This document shows positions 33,774-42,068 of a DNA stretch of 64,000 nucleotides, in pieces. How positions within the stretch are numbered: position 1 is the stretch's first letter; each line of letters starts with the position of its first letter. The translations under genes and the position numbers were made by a program. The DNA is from Chitinophagaceae bacterium 26-R-25. GTDB lineage: Bacteria > Bacteroidota > Bacteroidia > Chitinophagales > Chitinophagaceae. The notes below the pieces were generated by a model. The model saw only the letters and a list, made by a program, of their open reading frames with translations, was not told where the DNA came from and made no database searches. The stretch spans positions 186,001-250,000 of the forward strand of contig JARWSJ010000003.1 in the NCBI GenBank assembly GCA_029906195.1, written 5' to 3'.

Positions 33774-34850
33774 ATCGCGCATTTTTCCAATAATTTCATT
33801 TAAACAATTTTCCGGAAAATCGGTGAATGCAAAATCTGCCTCCTCCAATTTTTTCAATGCAGTGATCAATTCAAAATCTTTTTGCCTAACGTTAATGCAC
33901 ATGTTATTTTCTGACAAATAATCCGCCAGGTATTCCTGTTCCGATTGACCGGGCGTGGGAACAAAAATGCATTTTTTGTGAAGCGGTATAAGATCCATAA
34001 CAGTGCTGTATCCTGAGCGGCTAATGATCGCCGATGATTCATTCATTGCATTGTTCAAATCCACTGCTGGTAAGTGATTGTAGATTTTTATATTGTCGGA
34101 TGCATGTAATATCGATGTTGCATTTGGCAAGCCCCTTACAACAATCGCAGATAAATCTGTTTGCGATAATTGCGCAACGATCATTTTTTCAAACAAACTT
34201 CTTTGGGGTTCCGCCCCCGAAATAATCACCAGCAAATCATTCGCAATTTGCCTGTCCTCTCTTTTCATTCTTGACAAATGACCGAGATAATGAGCAGGAA
34301 TAGAAGGCATGTGATCGGGATGAGACAGCTCGCCCCCGAGGTTAATTTTTCCATCATTGTCCGGAACCCAACACGCGGTAAATTTATTGATGAAACGATA
34401 ATTCATTTTTTGCAGCATCCGTTCGTTCCATTTTCCAAAGGGTGTTTTAATAAGCAACTGGTGAGTAATGAAAAACGAGGGAACGCCGGCCAAATAAAAC
34501 CCGTATCTGTTATCGCTGATGACGAGATCAACCCGGTTTTCAGCAGCAAATTTTTTCAGCCATTTGTTTTCCCGCTGAATGGCATTAAGAATTTTGGGCA
34601 CCTGGAAAAGAATTTTGAAGATCGTTCCCCATTTTGTGCGTCCGTAGCGGAGCCTGTAGCCGGGTAAATCGACAAACTTTACAAGTGGAAATTCAGTCTG
34701 CAGCAGCGCTTTCTGGCCTCCCTCCGCCGCAATAATGACCTCGAAATCAGCGTTAATTAAGGAGTTTACAATGGGAACGCATCTTGTAGCATGACCAAGT
34801 CCCCAATCGAGCGGAGCAACTAATACAACGGGTTTGGAATTTGGTGGCAT
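33768..34850 (-). CDS. MurG-like (GT28/GT-B) glycosyltransferase
   Basis: A 360-residue GT-B enzyme. The N-terminal half has APLDWGLGHATRCVPIV, the glycine loop of UDP-sugar transferases of the MurG/GT28 type. The C-terminal half has VIISGAEPQRS and a nucleotide-binding ISRSGYSTVMDLIPLHKKCIFVPTPGQSEQEYLA block with Glu after Gln-Ser. It probably transfers a sugar from a UDP donor. The family is common in Bacteroidota, but the acceptor is unknown. It is divergent from a tiny lipoprotein gene. Confidence 0.85.
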   Translation of the reverse strand: MPPNSKPVVLVAPLDWGLGHATRCVPIVNSLINADFEVIIAAEGGQKALLQTEFPLVKFVDLPGYRLRYGRTKWGTIFKILFQVPKILNAIQRENKWLKKFAAENRVDLVISDNRYGFYLAGVPSFFITHQLLIKTPFGKWNERMLQKMNYRFINKFTACWVPDNDGKINLGGELSHPDHMPSIPAHYLGHLSRMKREDRQIANDLLVIISGAEPQRSLFEKMIVAQLSQTDLSAIVVRGLPNATSILHASDNIKIYNHLPAVDLNNAMNESSAIISRSGYSTVMDLIPLHKKCIFVPTPGQSEQEYLADYLSENNMCINVRQKDFELITALKKLEEADFAFTDFPENCLNEIIGKMRDL

Positions 34851-34919
34851 ATTAATTTTTACAAGATTTATTTACCATTGAAATTTATTGTTGAATTTTG
34901 TTAACTTAGAATCAAATCT

Positions 34920-35045
34920 ATGAAGAAGATAAGAACGTTAATATACTTTTTGCTGATCGCAGGTTCAATGGTTGCTTTTGTGAGTTGCAGCGGATCAAAA
35001 AAAGGTTGTGGTTGCGGCATTCACAAAGGCTTCGTTGGTTATTAG
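34920..35045 (+). CDS. Tiny Cys-rich lipoprotein, 41 residues
   Basis: This short gene encodes a signal helix (LIYFLLIAGSMVAF) and a lipobox-like FVSC (Cys23), followed by SGSKKGCGCGIHKG and only a few more residues. The lipobox and compact CGCG motif suggest a genuine small membrane-anchored peptide, perhaps metal-binding. Similar short CGCG lipoproteins are familiar in Bacteroidota. The stop codon overlaps the first base of the palindrome at 35045. Confidence 0.6.
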   Translation: MKKIRTLIYFLLIAGSMVAFVSCSGSKKGCGCGIHKGFVGY

Positions 35046-35097
35046 TAGAGACAGATAATTATCTGTCTGTACGTACCGGATAATTATCCGTCTGTAC
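35045..35097. repeat. Pair of GTAGAGAC-type palindromes, ATAATTAT core
   Basis: GTAGAGACAGATAATTATCT... (35045-35073) begins at the stop codon of the 41-codon gene and is followed directly by TACCGGATAATTATCCGTCT (35074-35093, then GTAC). The first repeats the core found at 3048-3069, 32 kb away. Confidence 0.75.
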
Positions 35098-35115
35098 AAT
35101 TTAAATTATATAGAA

Positions 35116-35367
35116 ATGAAATCGCCGTCATCCCGTGATTTGCTTGTGTTGTTTAAAGATGATCTCTACAGTGAGCAGGAAATGCAAGCAACTATAGATC
35201 AACTGAACAAACTGCTGTATGAAGTTGAAACTGTAGAAACATTTTGTACGGTGAATGAAGTGGCAGATTTAAACAAATACAAACTGATCACCAAGCCAGT
35301 CAAACTTTCTCAAATTCTTTTCCAAAAAGAGATGAAGCCCTTTCAGTTCATCATTAACAAAAATTAA
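35116..35367 (+). CDS. Hypothetical protein, 83 residues
   Basis: A small soluble protein with no signal peptide, rich in Leu, Lys and Glu, likely helical (EQEMQATIDQLNKLLYEVETVET). No family is recognised. It lies 70 bp after the tiny lipoprotein, separated by palindromes, with a modest ATG context. Downstream, 35368-35440 holds GCGTAACGCC / GCGTTAAG-type word repeats rather than a gene. Confidence 0.55.
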   Translation: MKSPSSRDLLVLFKDDLYSEQEMQATIDQLNKLLYEVETVETFCTVNEVADLNKYKLITKPVKLSQILFQKEMKPFQFIINKN

Positions 35368-35441
35368 CGCGTAACGCCGAAAGCATAATGCATAACGCAC
35401 ACCTACCCGCGTTAAGTCTTAAGCGTTGAGCGTTCAGCACT

Positions 35442-36008
35442 TCAAAGCGCACTCAGCTTAAAATAACCCAGATTTATCACATCGTTTTCCGCGGCATTTG
35501 TCTCTCTAATTATAAGCGAAAACTTGTCTTTTAATGCCGCAGGCAATATATCTGTTATTTCATACAAGTCATCCACATCTACACCATACTTATCATCAAT
35601 ATGTGAACTCGCTCCATCAAAGCCATAGTGTTTGTAAAAAGCAGTTTGTTTTGCTTTTTGAATCGCCACGCCTTTATCTGCGCCTACTACCAGCATCTTA
35701 TAATGAAACTCTTCAAACTCGTTTTGTTTGTAACCACCAAGGTTTATAAAAAAAAGTTTGTTGGCATTCTGCGGACTCATTCTGCCTTCTTCCTTTTCCA
35801 CTACTTCAATAGAAAACCCATCAACACATTTTACTTCGCGCCATGCATCAATATGTATTTTATCCTTTGCTTCCGGCCAGAATGTGTGGATAGCAGGAAT
35901 AGTGTCTTTTAATGAATCACTGATCGTGAAAAACATATCGTGTTGCTCAGTGTTGCGGCCATCCGGCTTGCACCCGAGCAGGAGCATGAAGAGTTTGAAT
36001 GATGACAT
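35442..36008 (-). CDS. DUF1543 family protein
   Basis: A 188-residue protein whose N-terminus (KLFMLLLGCKPDGRNTEQHDMFF) and central IHIDAWREVKCVDGF match DUF1543; a second half-repeat follows (LFFINLGGYKQNEFEEFHYKMLVV). Cytosolic; function unknown. The start is set at ATG 36008 because the family begins here; the in-frame extension to 36080 is the reading of a terminator and word repeat. Confidence 0.82.
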   Translation of the reverse strand: MSSFKLFMLLLGCKPDGRNTEQHDMFFTISDSLKDTIPAIHTFWPEAKDKIHIDAWREVKCVDGFSIEVVEKEEGRMSPQNANKLFFINLGGYKQNEFEEFHYKMLVVGADKGVAIQKAKQTAFYKHYGFDGASSHIDDKYGVDVDDLYEITDILPAALKDKFSLIIRETNAAENDVINLGYFKLSAL

Positions 36009-36050
36009 GGAATCGAAGGTAGAAAATAACCTTAATTGAAAATTGAAAAT

Positions 36051-36085
36051 GGTTTGTGTGTAACGCTCGATCTCACACACAAACC
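36051..36085 (-). terminator. Hairpin terminator after the outer membrane protein gene
   Basis: An 11 bp stem (GGTTTGTGTGT / ACACACAAACC) with a 13-base loop lies 25 bp past the minus-strand stop at 36110. On the minus strand it is followed by ATTTTCAATTTTCAATT (36034-36050), T-rich and of the same word family as 17565-17597. Confidence 0.65.
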
Positions 36086-36109
36086 ACTCAGTTTATTTAG
36101 TTTATTCAA

Positions 36110-38965
36110 TTAGTTCATCTCGCGACCGCCTCTAAAACCGCCTCCTCCGCCACCACCGCCGCGGCCATTAAACGTTCCTGTTCTTCCGCCAAACTTGCCA
36201 AGGTTGTACATAAAGCTGGCCATGAAAAATCTTTGCAGCACCTGCGTGCGCGTATCCTGCACCCAGTTGTCGCCGGTGCTGGTGCTGATGCTCTTGTTTT
36301 GATTTAAGATATCAAGCACGGACAAACGAAATTCTCCGTTTTGTTTCTTGAACAATCGCTTTGCCACACTCGCGTTCCACAATGGCACATTTTGGTTAAA
36401 GCCACTGCTTCTGCCTGTGTTCACAAAAAAGTCGAAGTCAGAAGACAACATGTATGTTTTGAAGAACATGTACGTTACATCCAAAGAATAGTGGTAGGAA
36501 AAATATTTAATGTCCTGCGTTTTGTTTACTGTATAATTAGACGTATTGTAGGTCACGTTTGCACTCAATCCAAGATCAAGTTTTTCCTTAATGTTCATGT
36601 TGAAATTGAAGCGCTCATTCAGCACCCAATTGTTGGAAAAGTTTTTAATCGAATCCAAAAGACTTACATCGCGGTTATATCTCGCTGATGTAGTAAGGTT
36701 CAGATTGAGCGGGCTTTTTTTGCCAGACGCCACTTTCACCAAAGGAATGCCGGTAGTAACGTACAACGATGAATTATAAGAACCATTCACGTTTACAGGA
36801 ATGATCATTTGTGCCTTATCAAGACTAATGATCTGGTTTACGATTTTGTTGTTGGTGGTAGAAAAATTCAGGTCTACACTCAAAAACATAAAATTGCTTA
36901 CGTTAAACGTTTTGTAGCTTAATCCGAAATCCTGCGTAAACTGCTGCTTCAAATACGGGTTACCAGACCGCAATTGCAACTGGTTGGATGAATCGATTAC
37001 ATTTTGCAATTGTGTAATGGTTGGCGCCTGCGTATTTCCATGATAATTGAAACGGATGCTTTTTCTTGTACCTATGTAATAATTGAAATTGGCCGTAGGG
37101 AAAAAGTTTACAAAGTTTTGATCAGTGTATGTTGAGTATGGTTTTCTTGCTGAATCAAGTCTAACGCTTTCATTTTTTATGGTTGAAAAATTAATGGCAC
37201 CACCCAGTTGAAAATCATACTTTTCGTTCTTCAGGCGGAAGTTTGTGCCCGCACGATGCGTGACCTGGTTATTTTCAAAATGGTTCGTCAGGCCAATGTT
37301 TGGCAAAAGAAACTTCTCTAAAGTACTATCGTAGTCAAAAGTCTTTTTATCGGAAGTGCTTTGACTATTTGTGTAAGCATAGTTGAATTCAAGAATTTTA
37401 TTTAGCCCGATACCTTCCGTAAATGAAGTGCTCACGGTATTATTCTTTGAATCACCGGTTTGGTTATTCTGCTGGTTTTGATTGTTGTGGTAATATCTCA
37501 CGCTATCCGGTGTAAACCTTGCCTGGTCCGATAAAACATAGCTTGTGCCAGAGTTGGCACTAAACCCGGTATTCCACCCAACCGTCAATGTGCGGCCCAC
37601 TTTTTTAAACCGGTGACGGAAAAGTAAATTGTTACCAAGGTTCCAGCCATCCCTGGTGCCGGTGGTTTGCCTGTCGGCCAAAACAGCTAAATAATCATAA
37701 GGTTTCGTGGATTCGGTTTTTTGGCCGCTTTCACTATAGTTTGTAGAATGCTGTGTGCTGAATGTAGGTGTAGCCAAAACAGAGTTCATTGAATCGATCG
37801 CATACTCCCACCTGAAATTAATACGGTTGTTCAGGTTTTTATTGTTGGAAGAAGAAATGGTATTTGAATTCGAAGATGAATCCGTGTATAAATTTTGCCT
37901 GTAAGTATAGCTGTTATTAGCTGTTTCAGAATTCGAAATAAAATAGTTGCCGCTCACATCCATTTTTGGCGACCATTTGTCGCGGTAGTTAAAACCGGCA
38001 TCCCAAACTTTTGTGTTACCATCTGCGGTACCGCTATTGCCGCCACCACCACCACCGCCGCGATTACCGCCTCCTCCTCCTTTGTTTCCACCGCCGCCAC
38101 CGGGGTTAAACATATCCGAAGATGTAAATCCTGCAACGTTCACATTGTTTGCACCACCCACTACGGACAATTGTGTGTTTTGCTTGAAATCGTTGAACAA
38201 CAAACTTCCGTTATAGCGGTCGCTCGTACCCACACCTACATTTGCACGACCGAAATAGCCTTTCTTTTTATCCTTCTTCAGCTTGATGTTGATTGTTTTT
38301 TGTTTACTGCCATCATCGATCTTTGTAAACTTCGCCTGGTCGCTCATGTCGTCAAATACCTGCACACTCTCGACCATGTCGGCCGTCAGGTTTTTAGTCG
38401 CCAGTTTAGGATCGTTGCTAAAAAATTCTTTTCCGTCTACATACACTTTGGTGATCTGTTCGCCCTGGTTGGTAATGTTGCCGTCCTTATCTACTTCCAC
38501 ACCTGGCAGTTTCTTCAAGAGGTCTTCCACCGTGGCGTTTGGTTTTGTTTTGAAAGCGCCGGCATTAAACTCTACAGTATCTTTTTTAATAATGATGGGC
38601 GGTCTTTGGACGATTACTTCCTGCAGCATATCTGACTGCTTTGCCATTTTGATCGTACCTAATTCCACAACAGGATTGTTCTCAATTAAATGTAAAGTGG
38701 TGTCAAAAAAGCTATAGCCCGTAAAAGTGATTTGCAAGCGGTATTTGCTGACCGGAATGTTTTTTAAAGAAAATTGACCTTTGCTATCTGCAATGGTAAA
38801 GGCGGTTTGAGAAGAGTCTGCCAATAACATCAGGCTCACTGTTGCATCTGAAAGCGGTTGTTTGCTGGCAGAATCTATGATTGCACCATGAATGGAAGTT
38901 TTGTTTTGAGCATTGGCAAAACTGGCTGCGAAAACAAGTAATAAAAGGCAATAAATCTTCTGCAT
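36110..38965 (-). CDS. CarboxypepD_reg-type outer membrane beta-barrel protein (TonB-receptor-like)
   Basis: A 951-residue protein with a signal peptide (IYCLLLLVFAASFANAQ), an N-terminal carboxypeptidase-regulatory-like Ig domain (about 23-105, SIHGAIIDSASKQPLSDATV) and a plug-like segment (LLKKLPGVEVDKDGNI, KVYVDGKEFFSNDPKLAT). A long C-terminal barrel rich in Asn, Tyr and Phe follows. Two glycine runs stand out: about residues 286-310 (GGGGGNKGGGGGN) and just before the C-terminus. Such proteins sit in the outer membrane and take up or assemble unknown cargo. No SusD partner is adjacent. It is divergent from the pigment cluster. Confidence 0.87.
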   Translation of the reverse strand: MQKIYCLLLLVFAASFANAQNKTSIHGAIIDSASKQPLSDATVSLMLLADSSQTAFTIADSKGQFSLKNIPVSKYRLQITFTGYSFFDTTLHLIENNPVVELGTIKMAKQSDMLQEVIVQRPPIIIKKDTVEFNAGAFKTKPNATVEDLLKKLPGVEVDKDGNITNQGEQITKVYVDGKEFFSNDPKLATKNLTADMVESVQVFDDMSDQAKFTKIDDGSKQKTINIKLKKDKKKGYFGRANVGVGTSDRYNGSLLFNDFKQNTQLSVVGGANNVNVAGFTSSDMFNPGGGGGNKGGGGGNRGGGGGGGNSGTADGNTKVWDAGFNYRDKWSPKMDVSGNYFISNSETANNSYTYRQNLYTDSSSNSNTISSSNNKNLNNRINFRWEYAIDSMNSVLATPTFSTQHSTNYSESGQKTESTKPYDYLAVLADRQTTGTRDGWNLGNNLLFRHRFKKVGRTLTVGWNTGFSANSGTSYVLSDQARFTPDSVRYYHNNQNQQNNQTGDSKNNTVSTSFTEGIGLNKILEFNYAYTNSQSTSDKKTFDYDSTLEKFLLPNIGLTNHFENNQVTHRAGTNFRLKNEKYDFQLGGAINFSTIKNESVRLDSARKPYSTYTDQNFVNFFPTANFNYYIGTRKSIRFNYHGNTQAPTITQLQNVIDSSNQLQLRSGNPYLKQQFTQDFGLSYKTFNVSNFMFLSVDLNFSTTNNKIVNQIISLDKAQMIIPVNVNGSYNSSLYVTTGIPLVKVASGKKSPLNLNLTTSARYNRDVSLLDSIKNFSNNWVLNERFNFNMNIKEKLDLGLSANVTYNTSNYTVNKTQDIKYFSYHYSLDVTYMFFKTYMLSSDFDFFVNTGRSSGFNQNVPLWNASVAKRLFKKQNGEFRLSVLDILNQNKSISTSTGDNWVQDTRTQVLQRFFMASFMYNLGKFGGRTGTFNGRGGGGGGGGFRGGREMN

Positions 38966-39416
38966 CGGGCAAATTGGTTAAGGTTCAGGTTGTTTGATGA
39001 TTAAAAACGGTTTGGCATAGACCTGACAGGTTTTTAAAACCCTGTCAGGTCTTGTAACCCGCGATTAATGATTAATTACTAACGAGCACATGCTTTTAGA
39101 CGAAAAATCGTCCAAAAACTTGCTGCGGCCTTTATTTTTTATACAAACGGTAAGGGAACATTCCCGGGGACTGAATAACTGAGTAACAGAATAACTGAAG
39201 ACTCCTGGTTGATTATACCTTTCGAAATGATACCCTTCAATTATTGTTTTCCACAAAGTTTACCTTCAATAAAGCTCCTCGGCCCTCAACCCATCAGTTA
39301 TTCAGTTACTCAGTTATTCAGTTATTGGCAATGCCTGTAAAAAGATGGCGCCAATGCTGAAAAATTCTGTGGTTTACCCTATTTTTGGCACCCTAGAACT
39401 ATTTAGACATTATCGA
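38966..39416. other. Divergent control region between the outer membrane gene and the pigment cluster
   Basis: A 451 bp gap. It holds the hairpin GACCTGACAGG / CCTGTCAGGTC (39020-39052), a word-type inverted repeat (CTGAATAACTGAGTAAC at 39171-39187 and GTTATTCAGTTACTCAG at 39298-39313, each arm extending a little) and a TAnnTTTG box (TATTTTTG, 39380-39387) 30 bp before the lyase ATG. No -33 TTG lies at the right distance. The position between divergent starts shows that these repeats are not only terminators. Confidence 0.6.
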
Positions 39417-40976
39417 ATGAAATCTATACCGGAAAAGCATTTTACGCTTAGCGACTTTGAGGAGGTTATTTTTAAAGGAAAGAAAGTACAACTGCAAGAT
39501 GCGGTAATAAAACGCATCGAGGAGAACCATGCTTTTTTGAAGAACTTTTCTTCCAATAAACTTATTTACGGCATCAATACCGGCTTTGGGCCAATGGCTC
39601 AATATAAAGTAAGTGAGGAGAATTTACTTGAACTACAATACAACCTGATTCGCAGCCACTCTTCCGGCAGCGGAAAACTATTGGAACCCATTCTTGTAAA
39701 ATCTTTAATGATGGCGAGACTGGGCAGTATCATGCAAGGTTATTCCGGCGTTCATCCACAAGTGGTGGAAGTTTTGCAAGAGCTTATCAACAAAGATGTT
39801 TATCCCTGTATTTACGAACATGGTGGCGTAGGTGCAAGTGGCGATCTGGTGCAGCTTGCCCACTTAGGGCTGGTTCTGATCGGTGAAGGCGAAGTGATCT
39901 ATGAAGATAAGGTGCAGCCAACCGAAGAAGTATTCAAAAGATTAAATATTACACCGCTTTCAATATATGTGCGTGAAGGCCTTGCCATCATCAACGGAAC
40001 ATCAGCAATGACGGGCGTTGGCATGGTGAACCTGATCCAGGCAAAAAAATTATTGCACTGGTCACTACTGCTTTCTGCCATTACAAATGAAGTGGTAGAA
40101 GCATACGACGATCACTTCTCTCACGAACTGAATGTTGTTAAAAGACATTTTGGGCAAAACAAAGTGAGCGAAATTTTGCGCGACCTTTTGAAGGGCAGCA
40201 AACTCATCCGCAGCAGAGAAGAACATTTATACGACGCAGAAAAGACCGACAGAGAGATTTTTACTGATAAAGTGCAGGAGTATTATTCACTGCGCTGCAT
40301 CACTCAAATATTGGGACCGATTTACGATACCATTCGCCACGCAGAAGAAACAGTTGTAAACGAGGTGAATTCAGTAAACGACAATCCGGTAATTGATCAC
40401 GAAAACAAAAACGTGTTTCATGGCGGTAATTTCCACGGCGATTATATTTCCCTGGAAATGGATAAACTGAAAATTGCCGTTACACGACTGGCAATGTTGT
40501 CTGAAAGACAATTGAACTATCTGCTCAACGAAAAGTTGAACCAGAAGTTTCCGCCATTTGCAAATCTTGGCGTGCTTGGTTTAAACTTTGGCATGCAGGG
40601 CATGCAGTTCCCGGCAACATCTACCGTTGCGGAAAACCAAACCCTTTCTTTCCCAATGTATGTGCACAGCATTCCAAACAACAACGACAACCAGGATATT
40701 GTGAGCATGGGCTGTAACGGGGCACTGATCACTAAAAAAGTTATTGACAACTCTTTCGAAGTACTGACCATTCAGGCGGGAACATTGTTGCAGGTAATTG
40801 ACTACGCAAACTTTAGTGATAAACTGGCACCAGTTTCCAAAAAAATGTACAAGAAATTAAGAGAGTTGTTCCCCAAATTTGTTGAGGACGTTGCTCCTTA
40901 TAAAAAACTGAAAGCAGTTAAAACATTTTTAGAAAATACAGATCCGTTTGTAGAAGTAAAAACTCAAACTAGCTAA
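39417..40976 (+). CDS. Aromatic amino acid ammonia-lyase (HAL/PAL/TAL family), probable tyrosine ammonia-lyase
   Basis: A 519-residue MIO-dependent lyase. The MIO-forming triad Ala-Ser-Gly is at 140-142 (GGVGASGDLVQLAHL) and the catalytic Tyr51 is in IYGINTGFGPM. The family normally removes ammonia from His, Phe or Tyr. The selectivity pair aligned with His89-Leu90 of Rhodobacter TAL is Ser80-His81, the histidine-lyase-like pair. Yet no hut genes are present, and FabG, ketosynthases and a carrier protein follow, as in flexirubin clusters where TAL supplies 4-coumarate. The start at 39417 is preferred over 39345 because a -7 box lies inside the longer frame. Confidence 0.85.
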   Translation: MKSIPEKHFTLSDFEEVIFKGKKVQLQDAVIKRIEENHAFLKNFSSNKLIYGINTGFGPMAQYKVSEENLLELQYNLIRSHSSGSGKLLEPILVKSLMMARLGSIMQGYSGVHPQVVEVLQELINKDVYPCIYEHGGVGASGDLVQLAHLGLVLIGEGEVIYEDKVQPTEEVFKRLNITPLSIYVREGLAIINGTSAMTGVGMVNLIQAKKLLHWSLLLSAITNEVVEAYDDHFSHELNVVKRHFGQNKVSEILRDLLKGSKLIRSREEHLYDAEKTDREIFTDKVQEYYSLRCITQILGPIYDTIRHAEETVVNEVNSVNDNPVIDHENKNVFHGGNFHGDYISLEMDKLKIAVTRLAMLSERQLNYLLNEKLNQKFPPFANLGVLGLNFGMQGMQFPATSTVAENQTLSFPMYVHSIPNNNDNQDIVSMGCNGALITKKVIDNSFEVLTIQAGTLLQVIDYANFSDKLAPVSKKMYKKLRELFPKFVEDVAPYKKLKAVKTFLENTDPFVEVKTQTS

Positions 40977-41128
40977 TTTGAAAATTTGAAAATATGGGAA
41001 TTTGAAAATGCTTTAAGTGCGCCCTTCAAAATTTATTAATGGCTCCCGGATATTTAGAGAGCTAGTTTAAAAAATGAAAAGTTGCACAGAACGAATTTTC
41101 AAATTCCCATATTTTCAAATTTTCAAAT
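40976..41128. repeat. Word-type inverted repeat (AATTTGAAAATTTGAAAAT / ATTTTCAAATTTTCAAATT)
   Basis: Left arm 40976-41010 and right arm 41094-41128 are complementary over about 33 bp and enclose about 83 bp. The right arm lies within the in-frame 5' extension of fabG, so the 41074 start is unlikely. Identical words occur at 30694-30918. Confidence 0.7.
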
Positions 41129-41166
41129 TGTTTCACCCTTGGATTCACCATTTCAAAAGAATTTTC

Positions 41167-41895
41167 ATGAAAAGCGCACTAGTTACCGGTGGTAGCCGCG
41201 GAATCGGCAGAGCAGTTTGTTATAAATTAGCAGAACAAGGCTATCACATTATCATAAATTACAGAAGCAACGAACAGGAAGCGCTGGCAACTTTGGAGAA
41301 CATCAAAGCAAAGGGCGGATCGGGTGAATTGTTGAAATTTGATGTTGGTTCAAAAGAAGATATTCAGTCTGTGCTGGGAGCATGGATAGAAAATAATAAA
41401 GACAATAACATAGAGGTACTTGTAAACAACGCCGGCATTAAAGAAGACGGCCTGATGCTGTGGATGAAAGATGAGCAGTGGGAAAATGTTTTAGGTACAA
41501 GCCTCAATGGATTTTTCTATGTAACGCGCCTCGTGCTCAACAGCATGCTGATGAAGCGTTACGGAAGAATCATCAACATGGTTTCATTGTCGGGTCTCAA
41601 AGGCCTGGCGGGACAAACAAATTATTCCGCGGCAAAAGCAGGTGTGATTGGTGCGACAAAAGCACTGGCACAGGAAGTGGGCAAACGCGGTGTTACTGTA
41701 AATGCGGTGGCTCCGGGATTCATCAGAACAGATATGACCGAAGGCTTGCCGGAAGATGAACTGAAAAAAATGATTCCGGTGAACAGGTTCGGAACCGTGG
41801 AGGAAGTGGCGCATGCCGTTGGTTTTCTTGCCGCTCCGGAAGCTGGTTACATTACGGGAACCGTGATTTCGGTAAATGGGGGATTGTATACGTAG
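41167..41895 (+). CDS. fabG: 3-oxoacyl-[acyl-carrier-protein] reductase, FabG/ApeQ-like
   Basis: A 242-residue short-chain dehydrogenase that reduces beta-ketoacyl-ACP with NADPH. The cofactor motif TGGSRGIGRA is near the N-terminus, VNNAGIKEDGL is the NNAG motif, and the catalytic Ser, Tyr and Lys are in VSLSG and NYSAAKAG. The C-terminal YITGTVISVNGGLYT is FabG-like. In this position it should provide the ketoreduction step for the polyene chain, as ApeQ does. ATG 41167 is chosen because the upstream extension is repeat sequence. Confidence 0.92.
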   Translation: MKSALVTGGSRGIGRAVCYKLAEQGYHIIINYRSNEQEALATLENIKAKGGSGELLKFDVGSKEDIQSVLGAWIENNKDNNIEVLVNNAGIKEDGLMLWMKDEQWENVLGTSLNGFFYVTRLVLNSMLMKRYGRIINMVSLSGLKGLAGQTNYSAAKAGVIGATKALAQEVGKRGVTVNAVAPGFIRTDMTEGLPEDELKKMIPVNRFGTVEEVAHAVGFLAAPEAGYITGTVISVNGGLYT

Positions 41896-42068
41896 TTGAG
41901 AATAGCGGGCAGACGCCAGTGGCCCGTGGCCAGTAGTTGATATGCAAAGTCATCTCACATTAGCTGTTATATTGCTTTGACAGGGAATGTTACACTATGA
42001 ACACCGGCTACCGGCATCTAGCAACCGGTATCCAACAACAAACCAAAACAACTTTTTATCTTTACATC

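Noticed and set aside
37895-38635. 246-codon ORF opposite the outer membrane protein gene
   Set aside because: Antisense of a gene with clear signal peptide, plug and barrel pattern; the product is Cys/His/Val-rich shadow sequence.
39345-39416. 24-codon extension of the ammonia-lyase
   Set aside because: It contains a TAnnTTTG promoter box, and the family starts near the ATG at 39417.
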